A stretch of 6,702 nt of DNA from CAJBLF01 sp964495825 (GTDB taxonomy: Bacteria > Patescibacteriota > Gracilibacteria > Absconditabacterales > Absconditicoccaceae), in assembly GCA_964495825.1 (NCBI GenBank), contig CAZBWI010000034.1, positions 1-6,702 of the forward strand, given 5' to 3'. Under the pieces are notes generated by a model, which was not told the origin of the DNA, made no database searches, and saw only the letters and a list, made by a program, of their open reading frames with translations. A program made the translations under genes and the position numbers. This document shows, piece after piece, positions 6,560-6,702 of the stretch; position 1 is the first letter of the stretch, and every line of letters starts with the position of its first letter.

Positions 6560-6702
6560 TCCTTGTTATAGCAAAGTAGAATTGTCAGTAGATTTCCAAA
6601 AATAGAATTGTCAGTTTTATCTTGATACAAGTTTCGTGAATTGTAGCTCATGCGCTCATGAGAATATCTTTATATGACCGTACATTGATTCTTTTATAGT
6701 AA
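6560..6702. other. Noncoding region after hemW with a short direct repeat and a hairpin
   Basis: No convincing gene is visible. TAGAATTGTCAGT occurs at 6577-6589 and again at 6603-6615, a 26-bp period. CTCATG (6647-6652), loop CGCT and CATGAG (6657-6662) form a 6-bp hairpin without a T tract. A short frame from ATG 6651 (MRSGNIFIGPYIDSF) stays open to the window edge but is too short to judge. Confidence 0.4.
6577..6615 (+). repeat. 13-bp direct repeat downstream of hemW
   Basis: Two identical copies of TAGAATTGTCAGT begin 26 bp apart, separated by 13 bp (AGATTTCCAAAAA). They are exact and noncoding. Two copies are too few for a CRISPR; a protein-binding site pair or the edge of a longer tandem array is possible. 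Confidence 0.5.

Noticed and set aside
6577..6615. CRISPR array
   Set aside because: Only two 13-bp copies, too short and too few, and no cas gene in the window.
6651..6702. Start of a new gene at the right edge
   Set aside because: Only 17 codons are visible, the ATG lies in a hairpin, and the peptide matches nothing I recognise.

Overview
The window comes from a bacterium that reads UGA as glycine (genetic code 25), which points to the candidate phyla Gracilibacteria or Absconditabacteria (SR1). Read with the standard code, every gene here is broken into pieces. Read with TGA as Gly, six full-length plus-strand genes appear, and TGA falls exactly on invariant glycines: the UvrB Walker A loop, the HemW GGGTP loop, the RimO LGC motif, the hydrogenase-like GGC motif and the SGTSIG motif of the four-helix-bundle protein. 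All stops used are TAA or TAG. The DNA is AT-rich and no start has a convincing Shine-Dalgarno sequence. I cannot choose between the two phyla from this window, and the tRNA-Gly(UCA) expected with this code is not present here.

Layout: a possible gene tail (1-102); rplI for ribosomal protein bL9 with a long charged C-terminal tail (120-773), followed by a clear intrinsic terminator (819-838); uvrB (997-2550), which carries an insertion and lacks its whole C-terminal half; rimO (2554-3903), 3 bp behind uvrB and probably cotranscribed; a gene for a protein resembling the C-terminal H-cluster domain of [FeFe]-hydrogenases (4007-4906); a small four-helix-bundle (23S rRNA intervening-sequence family) gene (4961-5314) flanked by 33-bp imperfect inverted repeats; hemW (5357-6559), whose start codon touches the right-hand repeat; and 143 bp of noncoding sequence at the end.

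The genes do not form one pathway. bL9 and RimO concern the ribosome, UvrB nucleotide excision repair. RimO, HemW and the hydrogenase-like protein are all Fe-S proteins, two of them radical SAM enzymes, which fits an anaerobic or microaerobic life. The points most worth a second look are the UvrB without its second RecA-like domain, the repeat-flanked four-helix-bundle cassette wedged between two genes, the three consecutive UGA codons in hemW, and a recurring TATA-like hexamer 2-3 nt before several start codons.
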